Shown here: positions 27,615 through 36,609 of the stretch, piece after piece
Numbering within the stretch: the first letter of the stretch is position 1
Layout of the letters: each line of letters starts with the position of its first letter
DNA from: Roseovarius nanhaiticus
Lineage (GTDB): Bacteria > Pseudomonadota > Alphaproteobacteria > Rhodobacterales > Rhodobacteraceae
Reading direction: 5' to 3'
DNA length: 48,408 bases
Assembly (NCBI RefSeq): GCF_900156535.1
Contig: NZ_FTNV01000006.1
Span: forward strand, 1-48,408
Program-made: the position numbers and the translations under genes
Notes under the pieces: generated by a model
Told to the model about the DNA's origin: nothing
Seen by the model: the letters and a program-made list of their open reading frames with translations, nothing else
Databases searched by the model: none

Positions 27615-28488
27615 GTCGCGGCCCCGATGCATCCCGTAGGCGATCCCCGACGAGATTGATCGAGAAGATCAGTATGAGGAGCGCACAGCCCGGCAGGAGC
27701 GAGATCCACCACTCGCCATTCAGAAGGTAGGAAAACCCGTTCGAGACGAGGCGCCCGAGGCTCGGTTCGGTGATGGGCAGACCGACGCCGAGGAAGGACA
27801 GCGTCGCCTCGAGCGTGATGGCATGCGCGAACTCGATCGTCGCCACGACTGAAAGTGGTCCCATGCAATTGGGCAGGATATGGCGTAGCAGCAGCCGCGT
27901 GCTGGAATAGCCCATGAGGCGACCCGCCTGCACATACTCTTTGTGCCGCTCCGATAGTACCGAGGCGCGCACGGTGCGGGCGAAATAGACCCACTGGACA
28001 GTGACCAGCGCGATGATCGTATTCTCGACCGCGCGGCCAAGGATGGCAAGCAGCACCAGCGCTACCAGGATCGCGGGGATCGACAGCTGGATATCGACGA
28101 CACGCATCACGATGCGGTCGGTCCAGCCGCCGTAATAGCCGGCGAGCAGCCCCAGCGCGGTGCCGATCACGAAGGCGAAAAAGCCGGACACTGCGGCCAC
28201 CATCAGGCTGATGCGCAAACCATAAAGGATCGCACTATAAAGATCGCGCCCCTGATCGTCCGTGCCCAGCGGCGGCGCGCTGCCCGAGAACGACGCCTCG
28301 CCGGGCGCGAGACGCGCATCGAGGATCGAGAAGGTCGAGAGGTCATAGGGATCGTGGATCGCCAGCCATGGCGCAAAGATCGCGGCAAGGATCAAGAGGA
28401 TCAGAACGATTAGGCCGATGGTCGCTAGTGGCGCGCCCTTGATGAAACGGCGCATCGGCGCCCAGCGGGGGAGAGTTGCAGTGCTCAT
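27601..28488 (-). CDS. ABC transporter permease (DppC/OppC family)
   Basis: A 295-aa inner-membrane permease. The N-terminal OppC-type helix (TIGLIVLILLILAAIFAPWL) is followed by PPLGTDDQGRDLYSAILYG and the EAA loop around VQAGRLMGYSSTRLLLRHILP. Then comes EATLSFLGVGLPITEPSLG, a DppC hallmark. The start overlaps the DppB-like stop in ATGA. Together with the DppB-like protein it forms the membrane channel for the importer. Confidence 0.93.
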   Translation of the reverse strand: MSTATLPRWAPMRRFIKGAPLATIGLIVLILLILAAIFAPWLAIHDPYDLSTFSILDARLAPGEASFSGSAPPLGTDDQGRDLYSAILYGLRISLMVAAVSGFFAFVIGTALGLLAGYYGGWTDRIVMRVVDIQLSIPAILVALVLLAILGRAVENTIIALVTVQWVYFARTVRASVLSERHKEYVQAGRLMGYSSTRLLLRHILPNCMGPLSVVATIEFAHAITLEATLSFLGVGLPITEPSLGRLVSNGFSYLLNGEWWISLLPGCALLILIFSINLVGDRLRDASGPRHGFA

Positions 28489-29450
28489 TTCAACTGTGCC
28501 CTCGGATCGAGCCATCCATAGACCAGATCGACGATCAGGTTGATGGCGATGAACAGGACCGAAGTGACCAGCATGTAGGCCACGATCAGCGGGCGATCGA
28601 GCTGGTTGATCGCGTTGATGATCAGCCGCCCCATACCCGGCCAGGCAAAGATCGACTCGGTCACAACGGCGAAGGCGATGAGAATGCCGAATTGCAGTCC
28701 GATCATCGTGACGATGGGGATTGAGATGTATTTCAGCACATGGAGGCGCACCACCCTGCCCCGGCTGAACCCCTGCGCGCGGGCGAAACGCACGAAATCG
28801 AGGCTCATCGCCTCGCGCATGCCCGAGCGGGTCAGGCGGATGAGGAAGGCCATGGGAAAGATCGACAGGTTCAGCGCCGGCATCAGGACATGGCTCCACC
28901 CATCGGCGGTGAAGAGACTGGACCGGACGCCGAGAAAGCTGCCGACGTCGCCCCGTCCGCCCGAGGGCAGCCAGCCCAGCCAGACAGCGAAGACCATGAT
29001 GAGCAGCAGACCGACGAGGAAGGTGGGCAGCGAGAAGCCCATGATCGAGCCGGTGACGATCCCCCGGTCCAGCATGGTGCCGGGGTTCATCCCCGCAATC
29101 AGGCCCAGTGGGATGCCGATGAGAATGGCGAACATCATGGCCACTGCGGCGAGTTCCAGCGTGGCGGGCAGACGCTCGAAGATCACCTCAATGGCCGGCT
29201 CGCGGAAATAGAAGGATACGCCCAGATCGCCGCGCAGCGCATTGCCGAGGAACGCGAGATATTGCTCGGGCAAGGACCGGTCCAGCCCCAGCTGCGCGCG
29301 GAGCGCCGCCTCGGCGACAGGACCGGCGTCCGAGGACAAAAGCAGGTTCACCGGGTCGCCGATGGCATAGATGCCGACGAAGACCAGCAGCGAGACGAGC
29401 GCAAGCGCGACCAATGCCTCGATCAGTCGTTTGATGAGATATGTGGTCAT
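28485..29450 (-). CDS. ABC transporter permease (DppB/OppB family)
   Basis: A 321-aa permease with six hydrophobic segments. It begins TYLIKRLIEALVALALVSLL, typical of DppB, and contains LGLDRSLPEQYLAFLGNALR, the EAA-like loop FVRFARAQGFSRGRVVRLHV, and WPGMGRLIINAINQLDRPLI near the C-terminus. It lies 19 bases after the receptor gene. Confidence 0.93.
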   Translation of the reverse strand: MTTYLIKRLIEALVALALVSLLVFVGIYAIGDPVNLLLSSDAGPVAEAALRAQLGLDRSLPEQYLAFLGNALRGDLGVSFYFREPAIEVIFERLPATLELAAVAMMFAILIGIPLGLIAGMNPGTMLDRGIVTGSIMGFSLPTFLVGLLLIMVFAVWLGWLPSGGRGDVGSFLGVRSSLFTADGWSHVLMPALNLSIFPMAFLIRLTRSGMREAMSLDFVRFARAQGFSRGRVVRLHVLKYISIPIVTMIGLQFGILIAFAVVTESIFAWPGMGRLIINAINQLDRPLIVAYMLVTSVLFIAINLIVDLVYGWLDPRAQLK

Positions 29451-29469
29451 GCCCGCGCCCGCCCTTGAT

Positions 29470-31032
29470 TTACTTCGTGATGTTATGGGCGCGGAACGCC
29501 TCGTCGGGCATGGTGGAATAGCCCATGTCCCCGCGCAGCGCGACGATCACATTTTGCGCATGAAGCGGGATCAGCGCGTGCTGGTCCATGAACATGCGCG
29601 TGGCCTTGGCCAGCTCGGCGTCGCGCTCCTCCAGATCCATCAGCTGCTCGGCCATCTTCAGCTGTTCATCTCCTTCGGGATAGCTGAAGCCGCCATTCCA
29701 GCTGCCAAAGCCCGCCTCGGCGTCCTTGGTCACCAGAACCGAGCGCAGCATCGAGCCGCTGTTGCCCTGCGCGTTGCCCCAGCCCAGCATGAAGAAAGGG
29801 AACTCGCCCGCGCGCATCCGCTCGAAATAGACGGATTTGGGCATGGTATCGACGGTCAGGTCGATGCCCACCGCGCCCAGCATCTGGCCGACCGCCTGAC
29901 AGATCTTGGCATCATTGACATAGCGGTCATTGGGGCAGCCAAGCGTCATGGCAAAGCCGTCCTCGTAGCCTGCTTCGGCGAGCAGGGCCTTGGCGCGCTC
30001 GGGGTCGTATTCCACCGGGCCGAGCGTGTCGTCGGTGCCCATGAAGCCTGAAGGCACAGGCTGATTGATCGGCGTGGCCAGCCCTTCCATGATCCGCTCG
30101 ATGATGAGGGGCTGGTTGACGGCCAGCGAGATCGCCTCGCGCACCTTGACGTCGCGCAGCGGGTTCGTGTCGAGCGCGCTGCCATCCTTGGCGGTCAGCA
30201 TCGGCGCCTGCTCGGGCACGGTGTTGAACTGCAGGAAAATGGTGCGCGCCGAGGGGCCGCTGACGATCGAGATCTCGTCATTCTCTTTGAGGCGGCTCAC
30301 ATCGAGCGGCGGCACGCCGTCGATGATGTCCACATCGCCAGCCAGAAGCGCTGCAACACGTGCGGAATCATCCGGCATTTCACGCATCGTGACCTCGTCG
30401 GCGGCAGGCGCGCCATCCCAATAGTCGGGATTGCCCTTGAGGCGCAGCGCCTGCCCGCGATCCCAGCCGACAAACTGATAGGGGCCAGTGCCGATGGCCG
30501 CCTCGCCGCTGTTGAACATGTCTGTCGTCACGTCCTCGGGCAGCTCGTCCGAGATGACGAACGCGGTATAGAGCAGCGTCAGAAGGTCCGGCGTCGGCAC
30601 TTCGGTATGCAAGCGGATGAGATGCGGGTTCAGAACCTCGACTTCCTTGATGGCCGACATCTTCTCGGCGTTGAGCCCGTCGGAACCGGGCACATTCGGC
30701 AGACGCTCCAGCGTCGCGATCACGTCCTGTGCGTCGAAATCGCTGCCGTCGTGGAATTTGACGCCCTCGCGCAGCTTCATCTCCCATGTGGTGTCGTCGA
30801 TCACGGTCCATTCCGTGATCAGCGCCGGGGACGGCTGAAGGTCGGCGTTCGACAGGATCAGCGGATCGTAAATGTGGCGGTAATACGCCTCGTCCGAGCC
30901 GAGCGCGCCCAGTTGCGGGTCCATCGAGGACGGGCTGACGGAAATGCCGACGACCGTCTCGGCGGCCAGCGGTGCGGCGAGAGCGGTCGCCGCAAGTGCG
31001 GTGCTGGCCAGAAGGTTTGATAGTCTTGTCAT
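29470..31032 (-). CDS. ABC transporter substrate-binding protein (DppA/OppA, SBP_bac_5 family)
   Basis: A 520-aa periplasmic receptor. The signal peptide MTRLSNLLASTALAATALAA is cleaved after PLAAE-like residues. The family signature region is YYRHIYDPLILSNADLQPSP followed by WEMKLREGVKFHDGSDFDAQD. Size and motifs match dipeptide/oligopeptide/nickel-type receptors. GGGAGAAG precedes ATG 31032. Receptors of this family also bind glutathione, opines, oligosaccharides and other non-peptides, so the ligand is not fixed by family. Confidence 0.92.
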   Translation of the reverse strand: MTRLSNLLASTALAATALAAPLAAETVVGISVSPSSMDPQLGALGSDEAYYRHIYDPLILSNADLQPSPALITEWTVIDDTTWEMKLREGVKFHDGSDFDAQDVIATLERLPNVPGSDGLNAEKMSAIKEVEVLNPHLIRLHTEVPTPDLLTLLYTAFVISDELPEDVTTDMFNSGEAAIGTGPYQFVGWDRGQALRLKGNPDYWDGAPAADEVTMREMPDDSARVAALLAGDVDIIDGVPPLDVSRLKENDEISIVSGPSARTIFLQFNTVPEQAPMLTAKDGSALDTNPLRDVKVREAISLAVNQPLIIERIMEGLATPINQPVPSGFMGTDDTLGPVEYDPERAKALLAEAGYEDGFAMTLGCPNDRYVNDAKICQAVGQMLGAVGIDLTVDTMPKSVYFERMRAGEFPFFMLGWGNAQGNSGSMLRSVLVTKDAEAGFGSWNGGFSYPEGDEQLKMAEQLMDLEERDAELAKATRMFMDQHALIPLHAQNVIVALRGDMGYSTMPDEAFRAHNITK

Positions 31033-31060
31033 TGGTCTTCTCCCTGTTGCGGTTGCTGTG

Positions 31061-32737
31061 TCAAACATGCGCCGGCGCCTCCCGCGCCAGCGTCGCGCCG
31101 GGCGCGAATTTCGGCGAGGTCGCCAAAAGATGTTGGGTATAAGGGTGCTGCGGGGCGTCGAAGATCGCCTCCGTCTCGCCGATCTCGCGTATCTGGCCCT
31201 GCTGCATCACGGCGATCCGGTCGCAAAGCTGGCGCACGACGGCGAGGTCGTGACTGACGAAGAGAAGCGTGAGGTTGAGGCGGCTGCGCAAGTCTCCGAG
31301 GAGGTCCAGAACCTGCGCCTGAACCGACACGTCCAGCGCCGAGGTCGGCTCGTCGCAGATCAGGAAATCGGGATCGAGCACCAGCGCGCGGGCAATGGAA
31401 ATGCGCTGGCGCTGGCCACCGGAAAATTCATGCGGGTATTTTGCGCCATCGGCCTCACTGAGGCCCACCAGCTCCAGCGCATTTATGCCGCGGTCCCTGG
31501 CCGCCGCGCGGCTTTCGGCCTTGCCGGTGACCATCTGCGGTTCGACCAGCGCGGCCAGCACGCGTTGGCGCGGGTTGAGCGAGGCGAAGGGATCCTGAAA
31601 CACCATCTGCATCTGCAAAACTTCGCTGCGCATGGCGGGTGTGACCGCCAGCCGGGTGATGTCGCGCCCCTCATAGGTGACGCGCCCGCGCGTGACGGGT
31701 TGAAGCCCGCAGATGACACGCGCCAGCGTCGATTTGCCCGAGCCGCTCTCGCCCACGATCCCGAGGCTCTCGCCGCGCGCAATGCTGAGGCTGATATCCG
31801 ACAGCGCATGCACCTCGCGCCGCGCGGCGGCGCGCAGGCGGCGCGGCCCCTCGAAGACGACGCCGACGTTCTGCACCGAGGCAATCGTATCGCTCCCGGC
31901 CTCGGGCGCGTCATGGGCGAACCGCTCCATTCGCGTATCCGAGCGTGGCACCGAAGCGATCAGCGCCTTGGTATAGCTTTCCTGCGGGTCAAAGAGCACA
32001 TTGGCCTTGGCCCCCGCCTCGACGACGCGGCCATGCTGCATCACGACGACGCGGTCGGCGATCTCGGCCACCACGGCCATGTCATGCGTGATCAGCAACA
32101 CGCCGATCTGACGCTCGCGCGCCAGTCGCTCGATCACCTGCAGGACTTCGGATTGGACCGAGACGTCGAGCGCCGTCGTCGGCTCGTCCGCGATCAGCAA
32201 ATCAGGCTCGCCCGAAATGGCGATGGCGATCACGATACGCTGGCGCTGCCCGCCCGAGAGCTGGTGCGGATACTGGCGCAGGCGCGTTTCCGGCTCTGGG
32301 ATGGCGACCTGCTTCAGCAGTTCTATGGCCTTGGCGCGGGCGGCGGATTTGCCGATCTCGGCCGCGTGCATGATGGCGGGGATCATCTGCTGGCCGATGG
32401 TCAGCACCGGGTTCAGCGACGATAGCGGATCCTGGAAGATCGCCCCGATCCGCCGCCCGCGCAGGCCGCGCATCCGCGCCTCGGGCAACTGGGCAAGGTC
32501 GGTGCCATCGAGCATGATCCGCCCCGTCTCGATCCGCCCCGGCGCGTCGATCAGGCGCATGACGGCAGCGGCGATCGTGGATTTCCCCGCCCCGCTTTCG
32601 CCCACCACGCTCACGATCTGGCCGCGCTCGATTGTCAGACTCGCCTCGCGCACGGCCATATGATCCGCCACGCCCTGCAGCGCGTCGCCCGGATACCGGA
32701 TGCTGAGACCCGCGATATCCAGGAGCGGGTGGCTCAT
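31061..32737 (-). CDS. ABC transporter ATP-binding protein, DppD-DppF fusion
   Basis: A 558-aa protein with two nucleotide-binding domains in tandem. Domain 1: Walker A GESGAGKST, signature LSGGQRQR, Walker B LLIADEPT. Domain 2: GESGSGKST, FSGGQRQR, FLICDEPT. Both have the oligopeptide-type extension after the ATPase core (DPQESYTKALIASVP; DAPQHPYTQHLLATSP). As in GsiA/YejF it replaces separate DppD and DppF subunits. It overlaps the M19 gene by ATGA and is followed after 28 bases by the receptor gene. Confidence 0.94.
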   Translation of the reverse strand: MSHPLLDIAGLSIRYPGDALQGVADHMAVREASLTIERGQIVSVVGESGAGKSTIAAAVMRLIDAPGRIETGRIMLDGTDLAQLPEARMRGLRGRRIGAIFQDPLSSLNPVLTIGQQMIPAIMHAAEIGKSAARAKAIELLKQVAIPEPETRLRQYPHQLSGGQRQRIVIAIAISGEPDLLIADEPTTALDVSVQSEVLQVIERLARERQIGVLLITHDMAVVAEIADRVVVMQHGRVVEAGAKANVLFDPQESYTKALIASVPRSDTRMERFAHDAPEAGSDTIASVQNVGVVFEGPRRLRAAARREVHALSDISLSIARGESLGIVGESGSGKSTLARVICGLQPVTRGRVTYEGRDITRLAVTPAMRSEVLQMQMVFQDPFASLNPRQRVLAALVEPQMVTGKAESRAAARDRGINALELVGLSEADGAKYPHEFSGGQRQRISIARALVLDPDFLICDEPTSALDVSVQAQVLDLLGDLRSRLNLTLLFVSHDLAVVRQLCDRIAVMQQGQIREIGETEAIFDAPQHPYTQHLLATSPKFAPGATLAREAPAHV

Positions 32738-33771
32738 TTCCAAACTTCCTCGCAGACGCGGGCGAAATTCTCGCCCAGAACGCCGCGCACATCCTCGTCC
32801 GACCAGCCGGCTGCCAGCATGAGGTCGATGAGCTCCAGCACCTGCTCGGGCTGGGCAAAACCGGCCCGGCGGCGCTGCACCGGCGGGCTTTCGGGCCACA
32901 TATGCGGGAATTTCTCGACCCAATCCCAGAACCCGCCCACGTCGAGGACGAAATCGAGGCCGAGGCCCAGATGCCGCGGGCCTACAAGCTGCGCCATGTA
33001 GTCAAGATGCTTGAAGATCGACTGCGAGGACGCCTTGGGATCGTCGAGGAATTCGCCGAGGCCATTGACGCCGATCACGCCGCCGGTGGCCGCGCATTTC
33101 ACGATCTGTTCGTCGCGGATGTTGCGGTAGTGCGGCACCACGCCATAGGCGTTGCAATGCGAGAAGATGAAGGGTGAGGTCGCCACATCCATCGCGTCCA
33201 TCGTGGTGGTGACGCCCGAATGCGTGCCATCGACCAGCATCCCGACGCGGTTCATCTCCTCTACCACGGCCACACCCCAGTTCGACAGGCCGCTGTCGTT
33301 TCGTTCCGAGCAGCCGTCACCGACGCGGTTGCGCGCGTTATAGGCCAAGAGCGCATGGCGCACGCCCAATTCGTAGAAGAGGCCGACCATCCCCAGATCG
33401 TCGTCGAAATGCTTGGTTTCCTGAAGGTTGTAGATCAGCCCCAGCTTGCCGGCCGCCTTGGCCGCGCGGATATCGGCCACGCTGCGGCAGCGGACCATCG
33501 TCTCACTGCGCGCCTCGATGGCCCGGCCCACGCGGGCGAAATGGGCGATGGTTTCGGCGAGGTTTTTTTCCGGCCCCATGACGGTCAGCGAAATGAGGTC
33601 CACGCCCGCCGCCGCGAAGCGCGGCAGGATGCGGTCCGTTTCGACATAGTCCGGCGTCCAAGGCAGCGTCATGTCCCAGACCAGCGCATCCTCCAGCATC
33701 GCCAGCGCCTCGGGCGTGGCGGCGGCGCGCACCTCGTCCAATTTCAGGCTCTCGTTGTAGCGCTCGGTCAT
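32734..33771 (-). CDS. M19 (membrane dipeptidase)-family protein with altered metal motif
   Basis: A 345-aa TIM-barrel protein of the renal-dipeptidase-like family. Three expected metal ligands are visible: Glu118 (NLQET), His184 (DGTHSG) and His205 (FSHCNA), plus the LGLGLDFVLDVGG region. The N-terminal HxD ligand pair (usually DGHxDLPW) is replaced: residues 31-38 read VWDMTLPW, with Asp33 and Thr35 but no His. Classical members cleave L,D- or D,D-dipeptides and beta-lactam-like bonds. The altered site suggests a different metal count or reaction. It is cotranscribed with a Dpp-type importer, which fits an imported amide or peptide-like substrate. Confidence 0.85.
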   Translation of the reverse strand: MTERYNESLKLDEVRAAATPEALAMLEDALVWDMTLPWTPDYVETDRILPRFAAAGVDLISLTVMGPEKNLAETIAHFARVGRAIEARSETMVRCRSVADIRAAKAAGKLGLIYNLQETKHFDDDLGMVGLFYELGVRHALLAYNARNRVGDGCSERNDSGLSNWGVAVVEEMNRVGMLVDGTHSGVTTTMDAMDVATSPFIFSHCNAYGVVPHYRNIRDEQIVKCAATGGVIGVNGLGEFLDDPKASSQSIFKHLDYMAQLVGPRHLGLGLDFVLDVGGFWDWVEKFPHMWPESPPVQRRRAGFAQPEQVLELIDLMLAAGWSDEDVRGVLGENFARVCEEVWK

Positions 33772-34490
33772 TCCGCCGCCTCCTCTTGCGATTTTCCGGT
33801 GATGAGCGCCCGGAGCGCACCCAGATCGGCCCGCTCGGCCTGGGCCAGCGCCAAGAGCGGCGCCTCGCGCGCCTGCACCTTCAGCGCGGCTGCCTCCAGA
33901 ACGGGCGCGGCACTTTCGGGGATCACGACAGCGCCGTGGCGGTCGGCGTGGATAATCTGGCCATCCTCGACGCGCATGCCGAAGACCGAGGCGCCCGCGC
34001 CGTAATCCAGCCAGTGAACATGTGCATGGCTGGGCGCGACCTTGCCCGCGATGATCAGGAAACGCGGGTCGAGATCGCCCAGATCGCGCACGACGCCATT
34101 CGTGACCGCGCCGACCGCGCCCAGGGACCGATGAAGCGCGGAATGCACCTCGCCCCAGAAGGCACCGATGGGGTCGGTATCCGTGTCCTCGACCACGAGG
34201 ATCGTGGGCAGATCGCAATTCGCGACATATTCGTAATAGCCGATCTTGAGGGCATTATTCTCCTCGGGGCCGCGCCCATGCGGCGCGCGGGCAGCGATGC
34301 GCGCAGTCTTGGCGCGCCCGCAAATGGCGCGCGCGCCCTCGGGCAAGCTCGCCCCGTCGGGCGCCGCGATCATCGTCTGGGTGGTATATCCTTCCAGCCG
34401 CGTCGCCGGGTCGATCAGTTCGAGCGCGTTGCAGATCGTCGGCGTGTCGAAACGCGCCAGCGCCGCCAGATGGTCGGATGTGACGGTCAT
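33768..34490 (-). CDS. RraA family protein (HMG/CHA aldolase-like), copy 2
   Basis: A 240-aa RraA-fold protein with GAVTNGVVRDLGD (Arg135, Asp136), FWGEVHSALH and IHADRHGAVVIP. It aligns closely, without large gaps, with the copy at 18209-18919, so the two are paralogues of one subfamily. It starts at an ATG overlapping the dehydrogenase stop and overlaps the M19 gene (ATGA). A lyase or decarboxylase role on an oxo- or hydroxy-acid is likely; RNase E inhibition is unlikely in this setting. Confidence 0.88.
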   Translation of the reverse strand: MTVTSDHLAALARFDTPTICNALELIDPATRLEGYTTQTMIAAPDGASLPEGARAICGRAKTARIAARAPHGRGPEENNALKIGYYEYVANCDLPTILVVEDTDTDPIGAFWGEVHSALHRSLGAVGAVTNGVVRDLGDLDPRFLIIAGKVAPSHAHVHWLDYGAGASVFGMRVEDGQIIHADRHGAVVIPESAAPVLEAAALKVQAREAPLLALAQAERADLGALRALITGKSQEEAAE

Positions 34491-35458
34491 GATATATCCT
34501 CGAGATTGGCGATCAGATGCGGCTGCAATGTGCCATCGAGCGCGGCCAGCGCGTTCTCGGCAGTGATGCGCGCCATGCGCAGACCCGTCTCGACAGTCAG
34601 CGCGGCGGAATGCGGGCTGGCGATGATATAGGGGCTGGCGAAAAGCGGATTTTCGGGCTGCGGCGGCTCTATGGCGAAAACGTCGAGGCCTGCGCCGCCC
34701 AAGGTGCCTCCGGCATCCGGCAAGGCGGCCATAAGCGCAGCCTCGTCGATCAGCTCGCCCCGCGCGGTGTTGATCAGGAAGGCGCCCGGCCTCATCGCCG
34801 CCAGCCGCGCGGCATCCATCAGCTTGTCCGTCTCGGGCGTCAGCGGGCAATGGAGCGAGACGATATCGGCGCGCTCCAGCGCGGCCATCAGATCTGCCTC
34901 GTACACGATGCCCTGCCCGGCCTGCGCCGCCTGATCGGCCACCGGATCGAAGGCCGCAACCTCCATGCCAAAGGCCTGTGCCAGCCGCGCCACGCGCCTG
35001 CCTATGCGACCCACCCCCACCAGCAGAAGGCGCCTGCCCGAAAGCTCATGCGTCGGCCACTCCGGATCGTTGATATAGCCACCCGAGCGCGCCCGCGCGT
35101 CGTACTGCATCACGCGTCGCGAGAGGGCCAGCATCAGCATCAGCGCATGCTCGGCCACCGATCCGGCATTCGCATCGCCCACAGTGGCAACGGGAATGCC
35201 CCGCGCCGAAAGCGCCTCCATCGGCAGGTTGTCGAGGCCGACGCCGTGTTTCGAGATCGCCTGGAGACGCTCGGCACGGGCCAGCATGTCGTCGGTCAGC
35301 GGCGTGTTCTTGATGCAGATGACATCGGCCTCGCCAATCAGCTCCATGATCCCCTCGGGCGTCGGCGCGTCGAGGCGGATCAGCCCGATATCCTCGCGTG
35401 CCGCCAGCAGCGACAGCCCGGCCTCGTGAAGCGGCTTCAGGATCAGCACCTTGGGCAT
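34487..35458 (-). CDS. D-2-hydroxyacid dehydrogenase (phosphoglycerate dehydrogenase-like)
   Basis: A 323-aa NAD-dependent dehydrogenase. The NAD site is LLLVGVGRIGRR (145-155, GxGxxG). Catalytic residues are Arg233 (INTARGELID), Glu264 (DVFAIEPP) and His283 (SPHSAALT). Length and motif order match the formate/glycerate dehydrogenase family without regulatory ACT domain. The start overlaps the LysR stop (TGATG). It would interconvert a 2-hydroxy acid and a 2-oxo acid, the latter a sensible substrate for the RraA-like protein encoded next. Confidence 0.92.
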   Translation of the reverse strand: MPKVLILKPLHEAGLSLLAAREDIGLIRLDAPTPEGIMELIGEADVICIKNTPLTDDMLARAERLQAISKHGVGLDNLPMEALSARGIPVATVGDANAGSVAEHALMLMLALSRRVMQYDARARSGGYINDPEWPTHELSGRRLLLVGVGRIGRRVARLAQAFGMEVAAFDPVADQAAQAGQGIVYEADLMAALERADIVSLHCPLTPETDKLMDAARLAAMRPGAFLINTARGELIDEAALMAALPDAGGTLGGAGLDVFAIEPPQPENPLFASPYIIASPHSAALTVETGLRMARITAENALAALDGTLQPHLIANLEDIS

Positions 35459-36417
35459 CACCGCCCTCCCTTGCGCGGCGCGGTCGCAAGAGGCGTCACG
35501 TTGCTGTCGCGGTAGCGCCCATCCGGCCAGCGGCGCACGTAATCCTGCGCGAGGGCGGCGAAACGGTCGGTCACCGGGTCCGCGCCCGACTGCCACGCCA
35601 TGTCGGTCTGAAGGCTGGCGCCCGCGTCGATGATCGGGCACAGGACGATCCCGCTGCGCGCCGCGTTCTCGACGCATTCGGGATAGATGGTGATCCCGAT
35701 CCCCGAGGCGACGAGGCCCATGACAACGGATGTGTCCGGCCCCTCGGCCACGATATCGGGAAAGGCGCCGACGGTCGCGTAGACCCGGCGCAATTCGTTG
35801 CGGTAGACCTGCCAGCGGCTGCGATCGCCGATGACCAGGGGCTCGCTCACCGTCTCGGCAAGGCTGAGCGCCTTGCGCCGGGCCAGCGGGTGCGTCTCGG
35901 CCATGACGGCCACAAGGCTCTCGCGCCAAACGCAGGCCACGTCGAAGCGCGCATCGCTGACCGGGCCGATCCCGAACGCCACATCGATCTCGCCCGCCGC
36001 GAGCCGCGCCATCTGCGTCTCGGTGCCCGAGCGGACCATGCTAACATGCACATCCGGCACGGTGCTGCGGAAGGCCTGCACAATCTGCGGCAAGGGACCG
36101 GAAATGGCGAAGTCGTTGTAGCCGATGCGAATTTCGCCCACCGCGCCCTCCTCGGCGCGGCGCGCGCGCGTGAGCGCCGTCTCGAGCTGGGCCAGAACCT
36201 TTGGCGCTTCGCGCTTCAGCGCCGCGCCCGCGCCAGTGAGGCGAACCTGCCGAGTCGTGCGCTCGAACAGCTTCATGCCGATCCGCGCCTCAATCCCCGC
36301 CACCCGGCGGCTGAGCGCGGATTGGTCGACGTTGAGCCGCTCCGCCGCGCGGGTGAAGCTCAGATCCTCGGCCACGATCAGGAACGTGCTGAGATCGCCG
36401 ATGTCTATATTGGCCAC
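35458..36417 (-). CDS. LysR-family transcriptional regulator
   Basis: A 319-aa LTTR. The winged HTH is in residues ~5-65 (LSTFLIVAEDLSFTRAAERL, LNVDQSALSRRVAGIE, RIGMKLFERTTRQVRLT), followed by the effector-binding domain (GEIRIGYNDFAISG … GLVASGIGITIYPE). GTG 36417 is preferred over the upstream TTG 36438 because GGAGGA lies six bases before it. Unusually for a LysR gene it is not divergent: it is the first gene of the long operon it probably controls. Two copies of an 11-base repeat lie upstream. Confidence 0.92.
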   Translation of the reverse strand: MANIDIGDLSTFLIVAEDLSFTRAAERLNVDQSALSRRVAGIEARIGMKLFERTTRQVRLTGAGAALKREAPKVLAQLETALTRARRAEEGAVGEIRIGYNDFAISGPLPQIVQAFRSTVPDVHVSMVRSGTETQMARLAAGEIDVAFGIGPVSDARFDVACVWRESLVAVMAETHPLARRKALSLAETVSEPLVIGDRSRWQVYRNELRRVYATVGAFPDIVAEGPDTSVVMGLVASGIGITIYPECVENAARSGIVLCPIIDAGASLQTDMAWQSGADPVTDRFAALAQDYVRRWPDGRYRDSNVTPLATAPRKGGR

Positions 36418-36483
36418 TAGTCGTCCTCCAGGATGCAACAGAGGGAAAGCAATGCCCCTGAGCGTATGCTAGACGTTACCGCA

Positions 36484-36535
36484 GCGATAATTGCGAAAAC
36501 ATGGCAAAGTTAGCCTTGATTAATGCGATAATTGC
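36484..36535. promoter_or_regulatory. Direct repeat GCGATAATTGC, likely LysR binding region
   Basis: GCGATAATTGC occurs at 36484-36494 and again at 36525-36535, exactly 41 bases apart (about four helical turns). Each copy is itself a near-palindrome (GCnAT-AT-nGC). They lie 70-120 bases before the LysR start in AT-richer DNA, as expected for paired LTTR sites. Confidence 0.5.
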
Positions 36536-36609
36536 ATGGGTAAGCAGACGGCGATCTGCGCTGTTGATGGCAAGGTCGGTTCCAAGTGAAACTCGGGGCG
36601 GGGCGCGAC

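Noticed and set aside
30944..32425. A 490-codon plus-strand frame opposite the ABC ATPase gene
   Set aside because: It has no motif of its own, and the minus strand carries both complete Walker/signature sets.
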